Notes: generated from the sequence alone by a model not told the origin. Shown: positions 14,096-21,997, numbered from the stretch's first letter. The stretch is DNA of 26,115 bases from Lachnospiraceae bacterium (GCA_009911175.1 QXWX01000096.1:1-26115); one strand, 5' to 3'. Made by a program: numbers and translations.

Positions 14096-14766
14096 TCCGT
14101 CACCTCCAGACAATACCCGGACTTTCGGAAGGTCCGGATGCTGCATTTGCTGCGTTCCATTGCTTTTCGAAGCATCTTGATGTGGTTGTCCACGACCCGC
14201 TCATTTCCCTCAAAATCATATCCCCAGAACCGGATCAGGAGCTGCTCCCGGCTAAAGACCCGGTTAGGATTCTCCATAAAGAAAAGGAGCATCTCATATT
14301 CCCTGGGCGCCAGCGGCAGAGCGGCTCCCTGCGCCAGGATCTGCCGTTTCCTAAAATCCGCCTCCAGATCGCCCCGGCGAAGGCTTTGGAAGGGGGCCTC
14401 CCCCCGGACGCGGCTCATCAGGGACATGGATTTGGCATACAGCACCGGCAGGGAAAAAGGCTTGGTCACATAATCGTCGGCGCCCAAAGAATAGCCGTTC
14501 AGCTCGTCCTCCTCCATGACCCGGGCCGTGATGAAAATGACCGGTACGTCGCTGCGCTCCCGGATCCGCCGGCATACGGCAAATCCATTCAGCTTCGGGA
14601 GCATGACGTCCAGCAGGATCAGCTGGAAGGAGGCTTTAGTTACTTTTTCCAGGGCATCCTCCCCATTTGCGGCTTCGGTGATCTGCCAGCCCTTGCTTCC
14701 AAAATAGTCGGAAATGGTTTCGCGCAGAGCAGGATCGTCCTCTACGATCAATACATGCATTGCCAT
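14092..14766 (-). CDS. OmpR-family response regulator
   Basis: This 224-residue regulator pairs with the kinase that overlaps its 3' end. The receiver starts MAMHVLIVEDDPALRE and has the phospho-acceptor aspartate in LILLDVMLPKLNG, the threonine in VIFITAR and the lysine in DDYVTKPF. The winged-helix domain carries LAPREYEMLLFFMENPNRVF and a recognition region around VDNHIKMLRKAME. The start at 14766 has GAGG 8 nt upstream; a GTG three codons earlier (14775) is an alternative. A promoter candidate lies at 14923-14950, so the operon is probably regulator-kinase only. Confidence 0.93.
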   Translation of the reverse strand: MAMHVLIVEDDPALRETISDYFGSKGWQITEAANGEDALEKVTKASFQLILLDVMLPKLNGFAVCRRIRERSDVPVIFITARVMEEDELNGYSLGADDYVTKPFSLPVLYAKSMSLMSRVRGEAPFQSLRRGDLEADFRKRQILAQGAALPLAPREYEMLLFFMENPNRVFSREQLLIRFWGYDFEGNERVVDNHIKMLRKAMERSKCSIRTFRKSGYCLEVTE

Positions 14767-14922
14767 GTTTTTCACCTCGTTTCTTTCCGTTTCATTATCC
14801 TGTATACTGCGGATGACTGCAGGCCACGTCCCGGCAGGGTGTGCTCTGCAGCGCAGGCAGTTTCGGTGTTATAAAAAAATAAGTGATATTGGAAAATACT
14901 GTTACAGATACTATACCATGGA

Positions 14923-14950
14923 AATATATACTTATTGTATACTGATACAA
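14923..14950 (-). promoter_or_regulatory. Promoter with overlapping dyad before the second regulator
   Basis: On the minus strand TTGTAT (14950-14945) and TATATT (14928-14923) are 16 bp apart. The -35 lies inside an inverted repeat, TTGTAT-N4-ATACAA (14935-14950), a possible operator. The rest of 14767-15127 holds the AACCGTACAGG element, a small GCTCT hairpin and the long hairpin at 15058. Confidence 0.45.
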
Positions 14951-15014
14951 AGAAGTTTTTTTCTGTACGTTTTTGACGAATGGATGAGCAGGCTGGAGGC
15001 TCTTTAGAGCATCC

Positions 15015-15036
15015 AACCGTACAGGTGGAATTTTTC
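15015..15036. repeat. AACCGTACAGG element upstream of the second regulator
   Basis: AACCGTACAGG (15015-15025) equals 3221-3231. CAGGTGGAATTTTTC (15022-15036) is the exact reverse complement of 3205-3219, so this site keeps the loop and right arm of the same hairpin element. Confidence 0.45.
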
Positions 15037-15057
15037 CAACTGGATAAGCGGGATAGA

Positions 15058-15107
15058 TGAACCGGCTTTTCCCAGCGGCGGATCCGCCAGAAGGAAAAGC
15101 CGGTTCA
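15058..15107 (-). terminator. Very strong hairpin after the binding lipoprotein
   Basis: TGAACCGGCTTTTCC (15058-15072) and GGAAAAGCCGGTTCA (15093-15107) are perfect 15-bp arms. The interior contains the palindrome GGCGGATCCGCC. It lies about 20 nt beyond the lipoprotein stop. There is no T-run after the stem, so it may stabilise the message as well as block transcription into the two-component operon. Confidence 0.6.
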
Positions 15108-15127
15108 AAAGAGATTCCGAAAGATGA

Positions 15128-16897
15128 TCATTCCCACGGATTTCCGTCCGGGGAGACACTCTGCTGTTCCCTCAGCCATTCCCGGAGGAAATACCGGAAG
15201 GATCCCTCCTCCTCCCGGGCGTGGTAGAGGTCGCCCGTCTCGCGGGTATAGCTCTGCATCAGAAAAGCGACCTCATAGGTCCGGCTGTCTTCCAGCTCAG
15301 CGCCGCCCTTTGTCACCAGGATATAGGGATAGGGTCTTCCGTCTCCGCCCAGATCATAGCCCTCCTCTGCCAGCTCTTTGGCTTCGGCTCCGGTCATGGT
15401 CAGGATAGAATATGTTCCGTCGTGTCCCGGGGAAATGGTGCTGGCCGTCTCGGCAGTGACCGTGCCCTTGTAGAGCTTTCCGCTGATGCCGGCCCCCAGC
15501 TCCCGCTCCTTATAAAAGGTAGCGGCAGGGATTATGGCCGCGTCTGCGCCCACGCTGCTTCCCAGAGCCTTTCCAGCCAGCGCCGCAGTTTCCTCAATGG
15601 TAAAGTCCGCGGTGCACTCGCACAGATTTTTGATGTCCTCATTGCCGAGCTCCCGGGCTTCCAGTTTGTCCAGGATAGTGACGCATTTCTCGGTGTCCAG
15701 TCCTTCCTCCCGGCTGAACCACCGTTTACAGACCTTTCCCATGTCATAGAGAATATTTTCCCAGTGGGTAAAAGTGACCGGGAAAATCCGGCCGTCACGC
15801 TGGGCCAGCAGCGCGTCATAAATCAGGGAATCCTCCTCGGCTGTTGCGCTTGCCAGTACGCTCAGCCTGCAGAGCGTCTGATCGGTAATGAAGGTGTCCT
15901 GCCCCTCGGGGGAGTAGAGCAGGGACAGCATCTTGAGCGCGTCCTCCAATTTTTTCTCATTGCCAGGTTCTGTCAACCGGCTGCTGATGCCGATATAGCT
16001 GACCGGCTGATAAATATAGATATTTTTACTGCCGTCCTCGCTGATATAAGGCATCATTCCCAGCTGATCGCCGTCAGGCAGTGCGGTTTTGCTGACCTCC
16101 AGCATGGAGGTGCAGAACATAGCCTGCCGGTCTCCCAGCGCCTCTGTGATCAGATCCTGAGCGCTCCGCTCCTTCGGGTCTGCGGAGTACATTCCGATAT
16201 CAATGTACTGCTGGACGTAGTCCATGGTATCTTCCCATGTTCCTGCGGCGGATGCATTGCCGGACAGAAAATCCTGCTCCCACCGGATCCCGTCCGGAGT
16301 CGAGAACCAGCCGGTCTTGGCCAGGTTGAAAACCGCGGAAAAAGAGTCGTCATTGAACCGGGTCCCCACCAGTCCGGGCGCCATCCCGGCTTTTTGGATC
16401 TGGCCGCACAGCGCCTCCAGCTCGTCAAAATCAGCAGGCACCGTCCAGCCGTTCTCCTCCATCAGCGTTTGATTGTAGTAGATCCCATGCAGGGAGGTAC
16501 TGACAGGCAGAAGATAGACCCCGCCGTCCACGGAGGCATCTTCCACAAACGCCGGACAGATCTCATCTATGAAATCAAAGCCGGACAGGTCTGCCAGCCG
16601 TTTACTCGCAAGCGCGGGGTCCAGGACCTGGGAAGTGACAAAAATGTCCGGGATATCGTTTCCTCGCATCTGAGCCCATTCATAGCTGGTAGGGCTGGTA
16701 CCCGCATAGGTGGAAAAACCGAGACGGATCTCAGGATAAGCTTTGTCCGCCAGCTTTAGAAAGCTTTCATAGCCGGTCCGTGTGCCCCAGGTCAGATCCG
16801 GCTCACCGGTATCGTCTTTCTCGTTGGTACAGGCAGTTAACAGGAATATTGCGGCCGCGGACAGAACCGAGACGCGGCGCAGCAGTTTTGCGTTCAT
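15128..16897 (-). CDS. Orphan solute-binding lipoprotein with nucleotidase-like C-terminal domain
   Basis: This 589-residue exported lipoprotein has a signal peptide whose lipobox LLTAC places the modified cysteine at residue 23. Residues about 30-430 look like a family-1 extracellular solute-binding protein: PDIFVTSQVLDPAL, YLLPVSTSLHGIYYNQTLME and a TWEDTMDYVQQYIDIG segment are typical of sugar-binding receptors. Residues about 430-589 resemble the 5'-nucleotidase C-terminal domain: GADAAIIPAATFYKE, a GTVTAETASTI stretch and SILTMTGAEAKELAEEG. No permease or ATPase gene is adjacent. AAGGAG stands 8 nt before the ATG and a good promoter lies upstream. It probably binds a ligand at the cell surface, perhaps for the neighbouring kinase. 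The C-terminal assignment is by resemblance only. Confidence 0.82.
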   Translation of the reverse strand: MNAKLLRRVSVLSAAAIFLLTACTNEKDDTGEPDLTWGTRTGYESFLKLADKAYPEIRLGFSTYAGTSPTSYEWAQMRGNDIPDIFVTSQVLDPALASKRLADLSGFDFIDEICPAFVEDASVDGGVYLLPVSTSLHGIYYNQTLMEENGWTVPADFDELEALCGQIQKAGMAPGLVGTRFNDDSFSAVFNLAKTGWFSTPDGIRWEQDFLSGNASAAGTWEDTMDYVQQYIDIGMYSADPKERSAQDLITEALGDRQAMFCTSMLEVSKTALPDGDQLGMMPYISEDGSKNIYIYQPVSYIGISSRLTEPGNEKKLEDALKMLSLLYSPEGQDTFITDQTLCRLSVLASATAEEDSLIYDALLAQRDGRIFPVTFTHWENILYDMGKVCKRWFSREEGLDTEKCVTILDKLEARELGNEDIKNLCECTADFTIEETAALAGKALGSSVGADAAIIPAATFYKERELGAGISGKLYKGTVTAETASTISPGHDGTYSILTMTGAEAKELAEEGYDLGGDGRPYPYILVTKGGAELEDSRTYEVAFLMQSYTRETGDLYHAREEEGSFRYFLREWLREQQSVSPDGNPWE

Positions 16898-16990
16898 GAA
16901 AAAAACTCCTTTCGTGTGTCATGATAATGCCTTCAGCGGAGATTTTCATTGACTTTCCGCAAAGGAATACTATGGCAGATTTATGATTTT

Positions 16991-17019
16991 ATCATATCAT
17001 ATCTGAATGTGATTTTCAA
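16991..17019 (-). promoter_or_regulatory. Promoter of the binding-lipoprotein gene
   Basis: On the minus strand TTGAAA (17019-17014) and TATGAT (16996-16991) are 17 bp apart. The leader then runs about 90 nt to the ATG at 16897. Confidence 0.65.
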
Positions 17020-17057
17020 TTTTTGAAACGATTCTGAACGAAAGCAATAGAAAAGTT

Positions 17058-17111
17058 GTTACAGGTCACACCTTCACCAGGCGTGACCTGTAACGAAAAG
17101 TTACTGTTCAC
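17058..17111. repeat. Three-copy 12-bp symmetric motif cluster
   Basis: GTTACAGGTCAC (17058-17069) is followed by its perfect reverse complement GTGACCTGTAAC (17083-17094) and by a near copy, GTTACTGTTCAC (17100-17111). It lies upstream of the lipoprotein promoter. It may be an operator cluster or a dispersed repeat: GTTACTATTCAC also occurs at 21495-21506 and, inverted, at 11560-11571. Confidence 0.6.
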
Positions 17112-17136
17112 ACGGTCCCACCGGATCATTCCTGTG

Positions 17137-17142
17137 TATAAT
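17137..17142 (+). promoter_or_regulatory. Candidate -10 of a short plus-strand transcript
   Basis: A consensus TATAAT preceded by TGTG stands 7 nt before an 11-codon frame (ATG at 17150, stop near 17185). No consensus -35 is seen. The transcript would end at the hairpin at 17211-17255, giving about 105 nt. Confidence 0.3.
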
Positions 17143-17210
17143 GACAGTATGGAATTAGAAAGCGATTTGTATTATGAAAAATAGCTATATAAATATATAA
17201 AACTGATAAA

Positions 17211-17255
17211 GGCAGCAGGAATCGAGTATCTCTATGATTCCTACTGCCTATTTTT
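17211..17255. terminator. Hairpin terminator beside 57-residue protein copy B
   Basis: GGCAGCAGGAATC (17211-17223) pairs with GATTCCTACTGCC (17236-17248) with one G-T wobble, followed by TATTTTT on the plus strand. It shares CAGCAGGAA with the terminator beside copy A. It lies about 40 bp beyond the copy B stop and can act from either side. Confidence 0.65.
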
Positions 17256-17284
17256 CAGTTAATGTGTAAATATTGTCCATGGCA

Positions 17285-17458
17285 TTATTTTCTGCCGGAC
17301 GGTACATAGAACTGCCCGCTCATCATAGCCAGTCCTCCGCAGATGACTTCCGCATTCTCTTCCCAATACTTTTTGAATCCCGCGATCATCCTCTCTACCA
17401 GGTTCGCATTTGCTTCAAGCATGTATCTTGCGTCTTTCGCTGTCATATTTGTATACAT
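17285..17458 (-). CDS. 57-residue orphan protein, copy B
   Basis: This is the paralog of the product of 1845-2018, of identical length and with no gaps. It starts MYTNMTAKDARYMLEANANL, continues with MIAGFKKYWEENAEVICGGL and ends MSGQFYVPSGRK. The strongest conservation lies in MLEANAN/MFEANAN, FKKYW.ENAE.IC.GLA.MSGQ and the tail YVPS.RK. AAGGAG stands 9 nt before the ATG at 17458, as in copy A. Substitutions are mostly conservative (I/L, Y/F, A/G), which is what selection on a protein would leave. The gene stands alone between the lipoprotein and the MATE exporter. Function is unknown, and no membrane segment or export signal is visible. Confidence 0.8.
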   Translation of the reverse strand: MYTNMTAKDARYMLEANANLVERMIAGFKKYWEENAEVICGGLAMMSGQFYVPSGRK

Positions 17459-17501
17459 AATCTGTTTCTCCTTTTCTGATTTATATTCTGTCTTACTGTC
17501 T

Positions 17502-17592
17502 GTTTCCCTGTGACGTGTATTATCTTATCACGGTGGGAAACAAATTTTTAGATAAATTATTGATGAAAAATTAGGGCAATATTGACATTTTT
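17502..17592 (-). promoter_or_regulatory. Conserved promoter/operator of 57-residue protein copy B
   Basis: This is the counterpart of 2051-2141, aligned without gaps. On the minus strand GATAAT (17524-17519) is the -10 candidate. TGTCAA (17587-17582) and the degenerate CATCAA (17565-17560) keep the 22-bp period, and the CTAA motifs keep the 23-bp period. Confidence 0.6.
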
Positions 17593-17660
17593 ACTGGGCG
17601 GTTCCGGTAATTCACAGTATGAAACAAGCCCGGGAGGGAAATCGGCAAAAGGGCTGTTTT

Positions 17661-18968
17661 CTAACTTCTTTCTGATTTGAAATATAATGCAATGCCGGCT
17701 AAAGCGACAAAACATTCCGTAATTGGAAAGGACAGCCATACCCCCGTCATTTTTAATAGAAATGACAGGAAAAACGCCATAGGGATTATAATTAAAAGAC
17801 CTCTTGACAGTGAAACAATTTGTGCGGGCAGGGCTTTTTCTATGGATGTAAAATATGAGGATATAATGATATTAAATCCCACAAATGGAATCGCTGTAAA
17901 ATACAATTTTAACCCGGTTTCTGCAATCTGCTGCAGCTGTATATTCTGCTCACTGTTAAATATGCTGACGATTGGATTGGCAGATAATAAAAAAATAAAA
18001 TAAATGCCGCAAGATATAAGCAGCATTGTTATTAAGGCATATTTCAAAATCTGTTTCTGACTTTCACGCTCACCATATCCATATACCCTGCTTAAAATGG
18101 GCTGCGTTCCCTGTGCTATCCCTGTATAAATGGAAATGACTACAAGCGACAGGTTTGCAACCACGCCATAAGCAGCCACCCCAATATTTCCCCGCAGATG
18201 CAGAATAATAGCGTTAAAAGCGATTATTACAATTCCAGAAGCCATTTCTGTGATGAAAGACGGAACACCTAAAGAAAGGATATCTCTTGTCAATCGAAAT
18301 GACAGATTTATTCGTACGAAATGAAACTGGTTTTGCTTTGTGAGCCAATGCCTGGATAAAACAGTCAAACTAATAACGGGTGCTAAACTTGTAGCGAATA
18401 CTGCGCCGAATATTCCCATATGAAGGGGGAATATAAATATATAATCTAAGATTATGTTTGAGAAGCTTCCAGTCAGCATACCAATCATCGATAATTTAGG
18501 ATTTCCGTCATTTCTGACAAAGCAGGTCATTGTGTCATTCGCCATAAATGCCGGAGCGAATAGCAGAATAACCTGTAAATATGTTTTTGTCATATGAAAA
18601 ACCTCTTTGTCAGCACCTAATAGTTTTGTCAGGTTTTTAGAAAAGAAAATGCCTGTCAGCACGAAAATGACAGCCAATACAGCCATCATACATACTGTGT
18701 TTGAAAAAGCCTTATCCGCGTTTTTATATTTTTTTTGTCCTCTGTAAATGGAATATTTTGTTGCGCCTCCCATTCCAAACATCAGACCGCTTCCATGAAT
18801 AAGGCTATAAACAGGAATGGCCAGGTTAAGCGCAGTCAGACCATTTGCGCCCAAACCGTTTGAAATAAAAAAGGTATCGGCAAGTATGTAACATGATAAG
18901 CCAATCATACCACATATATTTAGGATTACATATTGAAAAAATTCTCTTAAAAGTGTTTCTGCTTTCAT
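17661..18968 (-). CDS. MATE-family multidrug exporter
   Basis: This 435-residue membrane protein has about twelve hydrophobic helices in two homologous halves, as in Na+- or H+-driven MATE exporters (MepA-like branch). Typical segments are ADTFFISNGLGANGLTALNL near residue 30, GMGGATKYSIYRGQ, FVRNDGNPKLSMIGMLTG and GIAQGTQPILSRVYGYG in the second half. The start at 18968 follows AAAGGAG with 7 nt spacing; the longer frame to 19004 has no ribosome site. The coding sequence is visibly richer in A and T than thrS and the genes on either side, which suggests a different origin. It follows thrS on the same strand, but a terminator separates them. The substrate is unknown. Confidence 0.9.
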   Translation of the reverse strand: MKAETLLREFFQYVILNICGMIGLSCYILADTFFISNGLGANGLTALNLAIPVYSLIHGSGLMFGMGGATKYSIYRGQKKYKNADKAFSNTVCMMAVLAVIFVLTGIFFSKNLTKLLGADKEVFHMTKTYLQVILLFAPAFMANDTMTCFVRNDGNPKLSMIGMLTGSFSNIILDYIFIFPLHMGIFGAVFATSLAPVISLTVLSRHWLTKQNQFHFVRINLSFRLTRDILSLGVPSFITEMASGIVIIAFNAIILHLRGNIGVAAYGVVANLSLVVISIYTGIAQGTQPILSRVYGYGERESQKQILKYALITMLLISCGIYFIFLLSANPIVSIFNSEQNIQLQQIAETGLKLYFTAIPFVGFNIIISSYFTSIEKALPAQIVSLSRGLLIIIPMAFFLSFLLKMTGVWLSFPITECFVALAGIALYFKSERS

Positions 18969-18978
18969 AGATATCTCC

Positions 18979-19041
18979 TTTAAAAACAAAAGGCGCCAGA
19001 ACATTCTATCTTCTATGACCTAACGATAGAATGTCTGACGC
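18979..19041 (-). terminator. Terminator after thrS
   Basis: On the minus strand GCGTCAGACATTCTATC (19041-19025) pairs with GATAGAATGTTCTGGCGC (19010-18993) with one bulge and one mismatch, followed by CTTTTGTTTTT. It stands between the thrS stop and the MATE ribosome site, so the exporter needs read-through or its own promoter, and none is obvious. Confidence 0.75.
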
Positions 19042-19089
19042 AAAATCTCTTTACCCGGTGGCAAAAGAGCAACGTTGTTTCCAGTATTT

Positions 19090-21051
19090 TTATTTCTGTT
19101 CTTCTACTTCAATCTTACGGATCTGCTTTGTGCGGATCTCTTCACAGATTTCACGGATAAAGGTATCCAGCGGCTTCTGGCCTTCATCGCCCAGATAACG
19201 GCTGCGTACCGATACCACGCCTTCCTCCTGCTCTTTGGCGCCCACGACCAGCATAAACGGAACCCGGTTCAGGCGGGCGTCACGGATCTTGTAGCCCATT
19301 TTCTCGGAGCGCTGATCCACGGAGCAGCGGATGCGGGCCTCTTTCAGTTTTTGCTCCACCTGGGCCGCATAATCGTGGTATTTATCCGAGATCGGGATGA
19401 TGCGCACCTGCTCCGGACAGAGCCAGGTCGGGAACAGGCCGGCATATTTCTCGATCAGCCATGCCAGTGTTCGCTCGTAGCAGCCCATGGAGGTTCTGTG
19501 GATGATGTAGGGGCGTTTCTTGTCGCCGTTTTCATCAATAAAATACATATCAAACTGTTCCGCCAGCAGGGCATCCCACTGAATGGTGATCATGGTATCT
19601 TCCTTGCCGTATACGTTTTTGGCATTGATATCCACCTTGGGGCCGTAGAACGCGGCTTCGCCCACATCCTCGACAAATGGGATGTTCAGCTCCTGGAGCA
19701 TGGTGCGGATATGGCCTTCGGTTTCCTCCCAGACTTCCGGCGAGCCGATGTATTTTTCACTGTTTTCCGGATCCCATTTGGACAGGTGGTAGGTCACATC
19801 CTCCTCCACGCCCAGAACCTGCAGGATATGTTGTGCCAAGGCGATACAGTCTTTGAACTCCTTTACCATCTGGTCCGGCCTTACAACCAGATGCCCCTCG
19901 GAAATGGTAAACTGGCGAACCCGTGTGAGACCGTGCATCTCGCCGGAATCCTCGTTGCGGAAGAGGGTCGAGGTCTCGCCGTAGCGCAGGGGCAGATCCC
20001 GGTAGCTGTGCTGCTCGGCCTTATATACATAGTACTGGAAGGGGCAGGTCATGGGGCGCAGGGCAAAGACTTCTTTGTCCTTGTCTTCATCCCCCAGCAC
20101 AAACATCCCCTCTTTGTAGTGATCCCAGTGTCCGGAGATCTTGTACAGGTCGCTCTTTGCCATCAGCGGGGTTTTGGTGCGGATGTATCCCCACTCGTTG
20201 TCCTCCAGATCCTCGATCCAGCGCTGCAGCTCTTTGAGCATGATCACGCCGTTGGGCATGAGAAGGGGCAGCCCCTGCCCGATCACGTCCACGGTGGTGA
20301 ACAGCTTCATTTCCCGGCCCAGCTTGTTGTGGTCGCGTTTTTTCGCCTCTTCCAACATGGTGAGATGCTCCTGCAGCTCGTCCTTTGTGCCGTAGGCGGT
20401 TCCGTAGATCCTGGCCAGCATCTGATTTTTTTCATTGCCTCTCCAGTAAGCGCCGGAGGAGGAGATCAGTTTGAACGCCTTGACGCCCTTGGTGCTCATC
20501 AGGTGGGGGCCTGCGCACAGATCGACCCAATCTCCCTGGGAATAGAAGGAAATCTCCGCGTCCTCGGGAAGATCCTGGATCAGCTCTACTTTATAGGGTT
20601 CATTTTTCTCCTTGAAAAACGCGATGGCGTCCTCACGGGATTTGGTGAAATGTTCGATCTTTGCGCCCTTCTTGATGATCTTTTTCATTTCCTTCTCAAT
20701 GGCGTCCAGATCCTCCCTGGAAAACGGGGCGCTTTCAAAGTCATAATAGAATCCGGTATCAATAGACGGACCGATGGCGACCCTGGCTTCCGGGAACAGG
20801 TGCTGCACAGCCTCGGCCAGTACGTGGGACGCGGTATGCCGCAGCGCCGCCAGTCCCTTTTCATCCCTGGCGGTGAGGATGTTCAGGCTGCAGTCACTGT
20901 CCAGGACAGTACGCAGGTCACAAACCTCGCCGTTGACCTCCCCGGCACATGCGGCCCGGGCCAGGCCTTCGCTGATATCATAGGCGATATCAATGATGGA
21001 TTTTGATTCGGAGTATTCTTTTGTTGAACCGTCTTTTAATGTGATGATCAT
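19090..21051 (-). CDS. thrS: Threonyl-tRNA synthetase
   Basis: This 653-residue full-length class II synthetase charges tRNA-Thr with threonine in the cytoplasm. It starts MIITLKDGSTKEYSES, the TGS domain (1-60). The editing domain carries the HxxxH pair H72 and H76 in RHTASHVLAEA. The catalytic core has the zinc cysteine in MTCPFQYYVYK, motif 2 around RYGETSTLFRNEDSG and motif 3 in GCYERTLAWLIEKYAGL. The anticodon-binding domain follows near CPEQVRIIPISDKY. A T-box leader and a clear promoter stand upstream, so expression rises when tRNA-Thr is uncharged. No truncation or odd residue is seen. Confidence 0.98.
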   Translation of the reverse strand: MIITLKDGSTKEYSESKSIIDIAYDISEGLARAACAGEVNGEVCDLRTVLDSDCSLNILTARDEKGLAALRHTASHVLAEAVQHLFPEARVAIGPSIDTGFYYDFESAPFSREDLDAIEKEMKKIIKKGAKIEHFTKSREDAIAFFKEKNEPYKVELIQDLPEDAEISFYSQGDWVDLCAGPHLMSTKGVKAFKLISSSGAYWRGNEKNQMLARIYGTAYGTKDELQEHLTMLEEAKKRDHNKLGREMKLFTTVDVIGQGLPLLMPNGVIMLKELQRWIEDLEDNEWGYIRTKTPLMAKSDLYKISGHWDHYKEGMFVLGDEDKDKEVFALRPMTCPFQYYVYKAEQHSYRDLPLRYGETSTLFRNEDSGEMHGLTRVRQFTISEGHLVVRPDQMVKEFKDCIALAQHILQVLGVEEDVTYHLSKWDPENSEKYIGSPEVWEETEGHIRTMLQELNIPFVEDVGEAAFYGPKVDINAKNVYGKEDTMITIQWDALLAEQFDMYFIDENGDKKRPYIIHRTSMGCYERTLAWLIEKYAGLFPTWLCPEQVRIIPISDKYHDYAAQVEQKLKEARIRCSVDQRSEKMGYKIRDARLNRVPFMLVVGAKEQEEGVVSVRSRYLGDEGQKPLDTFIREICEEIRTKQIRKIEVEEQK

Positions 21052-21093
21052 AGTGTGTTCGTTCCTTTCTGTAAAATGTAGAGAAAAGTGTCA

Positions 21094-21400
21094 GAAAAAA
21101 ATATAGCCCGCCCCCTGTGACTGGTTGAGATCACAAGGGACGAGCTGAAATTCTTAGCCGCGGTTCCACCCTTCTTGCTAATTGCGTACGCAAAAAGCCG
21201 CTTTGTAGAAGCTGTTGAAAAAAACGGATACAGCTTCTTATGATGATAACGGAATCACCGGACCGGATTGGGGCCACTCGGAGGTGGTTTTCAAATGCTT
21301 CTGCAGTAAGATGCTTCCAGCACCGGACACAAATCCCTGCCCGGGCATCTCTCTCTGGAAAGTTCCGCACTCTACTCGTTTCGTCTAAGTGTTATTTTTT
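21094..21400 (-). ncRNA. T-box riboswitch leader of thrS
   Basis: On the minus strand the T-box core AAGGGTGGAACCGCGG (21173-21158) is directly followed by a terminator whose arms lie at 21146 to about 21130 and at about 21120-21105, ending in a T-run (21101-21095). Stem I lies at about 21400-21270 and contains an AGAGAG element. The string GAAAACCACCTCCGAGTGG fits the usual specifier surroundings, and ACC (21288-21286), a threonine codon, is the likely specifier. Uncharged tRNA-Thr would stabilise the antiterminator. Confidence 0.92.
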
Positions 21401-21435
21401 TCAGTTCTTTAGTTCTGCTTTTGCTGTTCTCTTAT

Positions 21436-21464
21436 ATTATATGCAAGAAGAAGAGATTTTTCAA
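21436..21464 (-). promoter_or_regulatory. Sigma-A promoter of the thrS leader
   Basis: On the minus strand TTGAAA (21464-21459) and a consensus TATAAT (21441-21436) are exactly 17 bp apart. Confidence 0.85.
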
Positions 21465-21514
21465 GTAAAATATCGAAATTGGATCAATTTCAATGTTACT
21501 ATTCACAGTCGGAT

Positions 21515-21572
21515 AAAAAATGGCAGTCGGATTCTTCAAGCGAAGCTTATAAGAAGCCGATTGACAGTTTTT
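21515..21572. terminator. Hairpin, possible terminator between XRE genes and thrS promoter
   Basis: TCGGATTCTT (21527-21536) pairs imperfectly with AAGAAGCCGA (21551-21560). On the minus strand six T (21520-21515) follow a few bases later. It backs up the terminator at 21608-21653. Confidence 0.5.
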
Positions 21573-21607
21573 ATTTGACTGGAATCAGTCACTTCACCCA
21601 CATAAGC

Positions 21608-21653
21608 AAAAAATCAAGATGCGAAGCATCGGCAGACGGCTTTGCCGGATGCT
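21608..21653 (-). terminator. Terminator after the first XRE gene
   Basis: On the minus strand AGCATCCGGC (21653-21644) pairs with GCCGATGCT (21633-21625) and a T-run (21613-21608) follows after a short GCATCTTGA spacer. Confidence 0.55.
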
Positions 21654-21663
21654 CATAGTAACA

Positions 21664-21921
21664 TCAGTTTTCATCCGAATCCAGTCCCGCAAAGAAATCA
21701 TCGTAGGTACACCCATAGATTTTTCGAAGCTCGATCAGCACGCTGATCCGTATATTCAGTTCCCCTCTCTCGTACTTCTCATAGGTGCTCCTGCCGATAT
21801 CACATGCATGATGCTGCAGTCTGGCACAGAGCTTTTCCTGTGAAAGCCCATGCGCCAGACGAAGCTTTTTCAGATTTGCCCCCATGTCTCGATCACGCCT
21901 TAATTTCTGTTCCCGTTCCAT
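21664..21921 (-). CDS. XRE-family regulator, copy 1
   Basis: This 85-residue protein starts MEREQKLRRDRDMGANLKKL and is a single Cro/C1-type helix-turn-helix domain. LRLAHGLSQEKLCARLQ forms the first helices, and CDIGRSTYEKYERGELNIRI holds the recognition helix. It ends DDFFAGLDSDEN with no effector domain. The start at 21921 has AGGAGGG 6 nt upstream; the longer frame to 21957 lacks a site. It is about 80% identical over 72 residues to the adjacent copy 2, so this is a recent tandem duplication. Such small Lachnospiraceae-type regulators usually autoregulate. Its target may include the dyad at 22327-22407, although that is closer to copy 2. Confidence 0.88.
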   Translation of the reverse strand: MEREQKLRRDRDMGANLKKLRLAHGLSQEKLCARLQHHACDIGRSTYEKYERGELNIRISVLIELRKIYGCTYDDFFAGLDSDEN

Positions 21922-21997
21922 ATTTTTCCCTCCTGAGCTTTTTTCCCTTTTCCTCATATCCCATCATACCCTTAATTCATAGGAAATATTGCCTTTG

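Noticed and set aside
15221..16759. 512-codon plus-strand frame opposite the lipoprotein
   Set aside because: Antisense shadow; the opposite strand has a lipobox, ribosome site and promoter.
17058..17111. CRISPR-like repeats
   Set aside because: Only three short copies in mixed orientation with irregular spacing and no cas genes; an operator or dispersed repeat fits better.
19075..21006. 643-codon plus-strand frame opposite thrS
   Set aside because: It is a mirror of the thrS codon structure, with no ribosome site and no recognisable domain.
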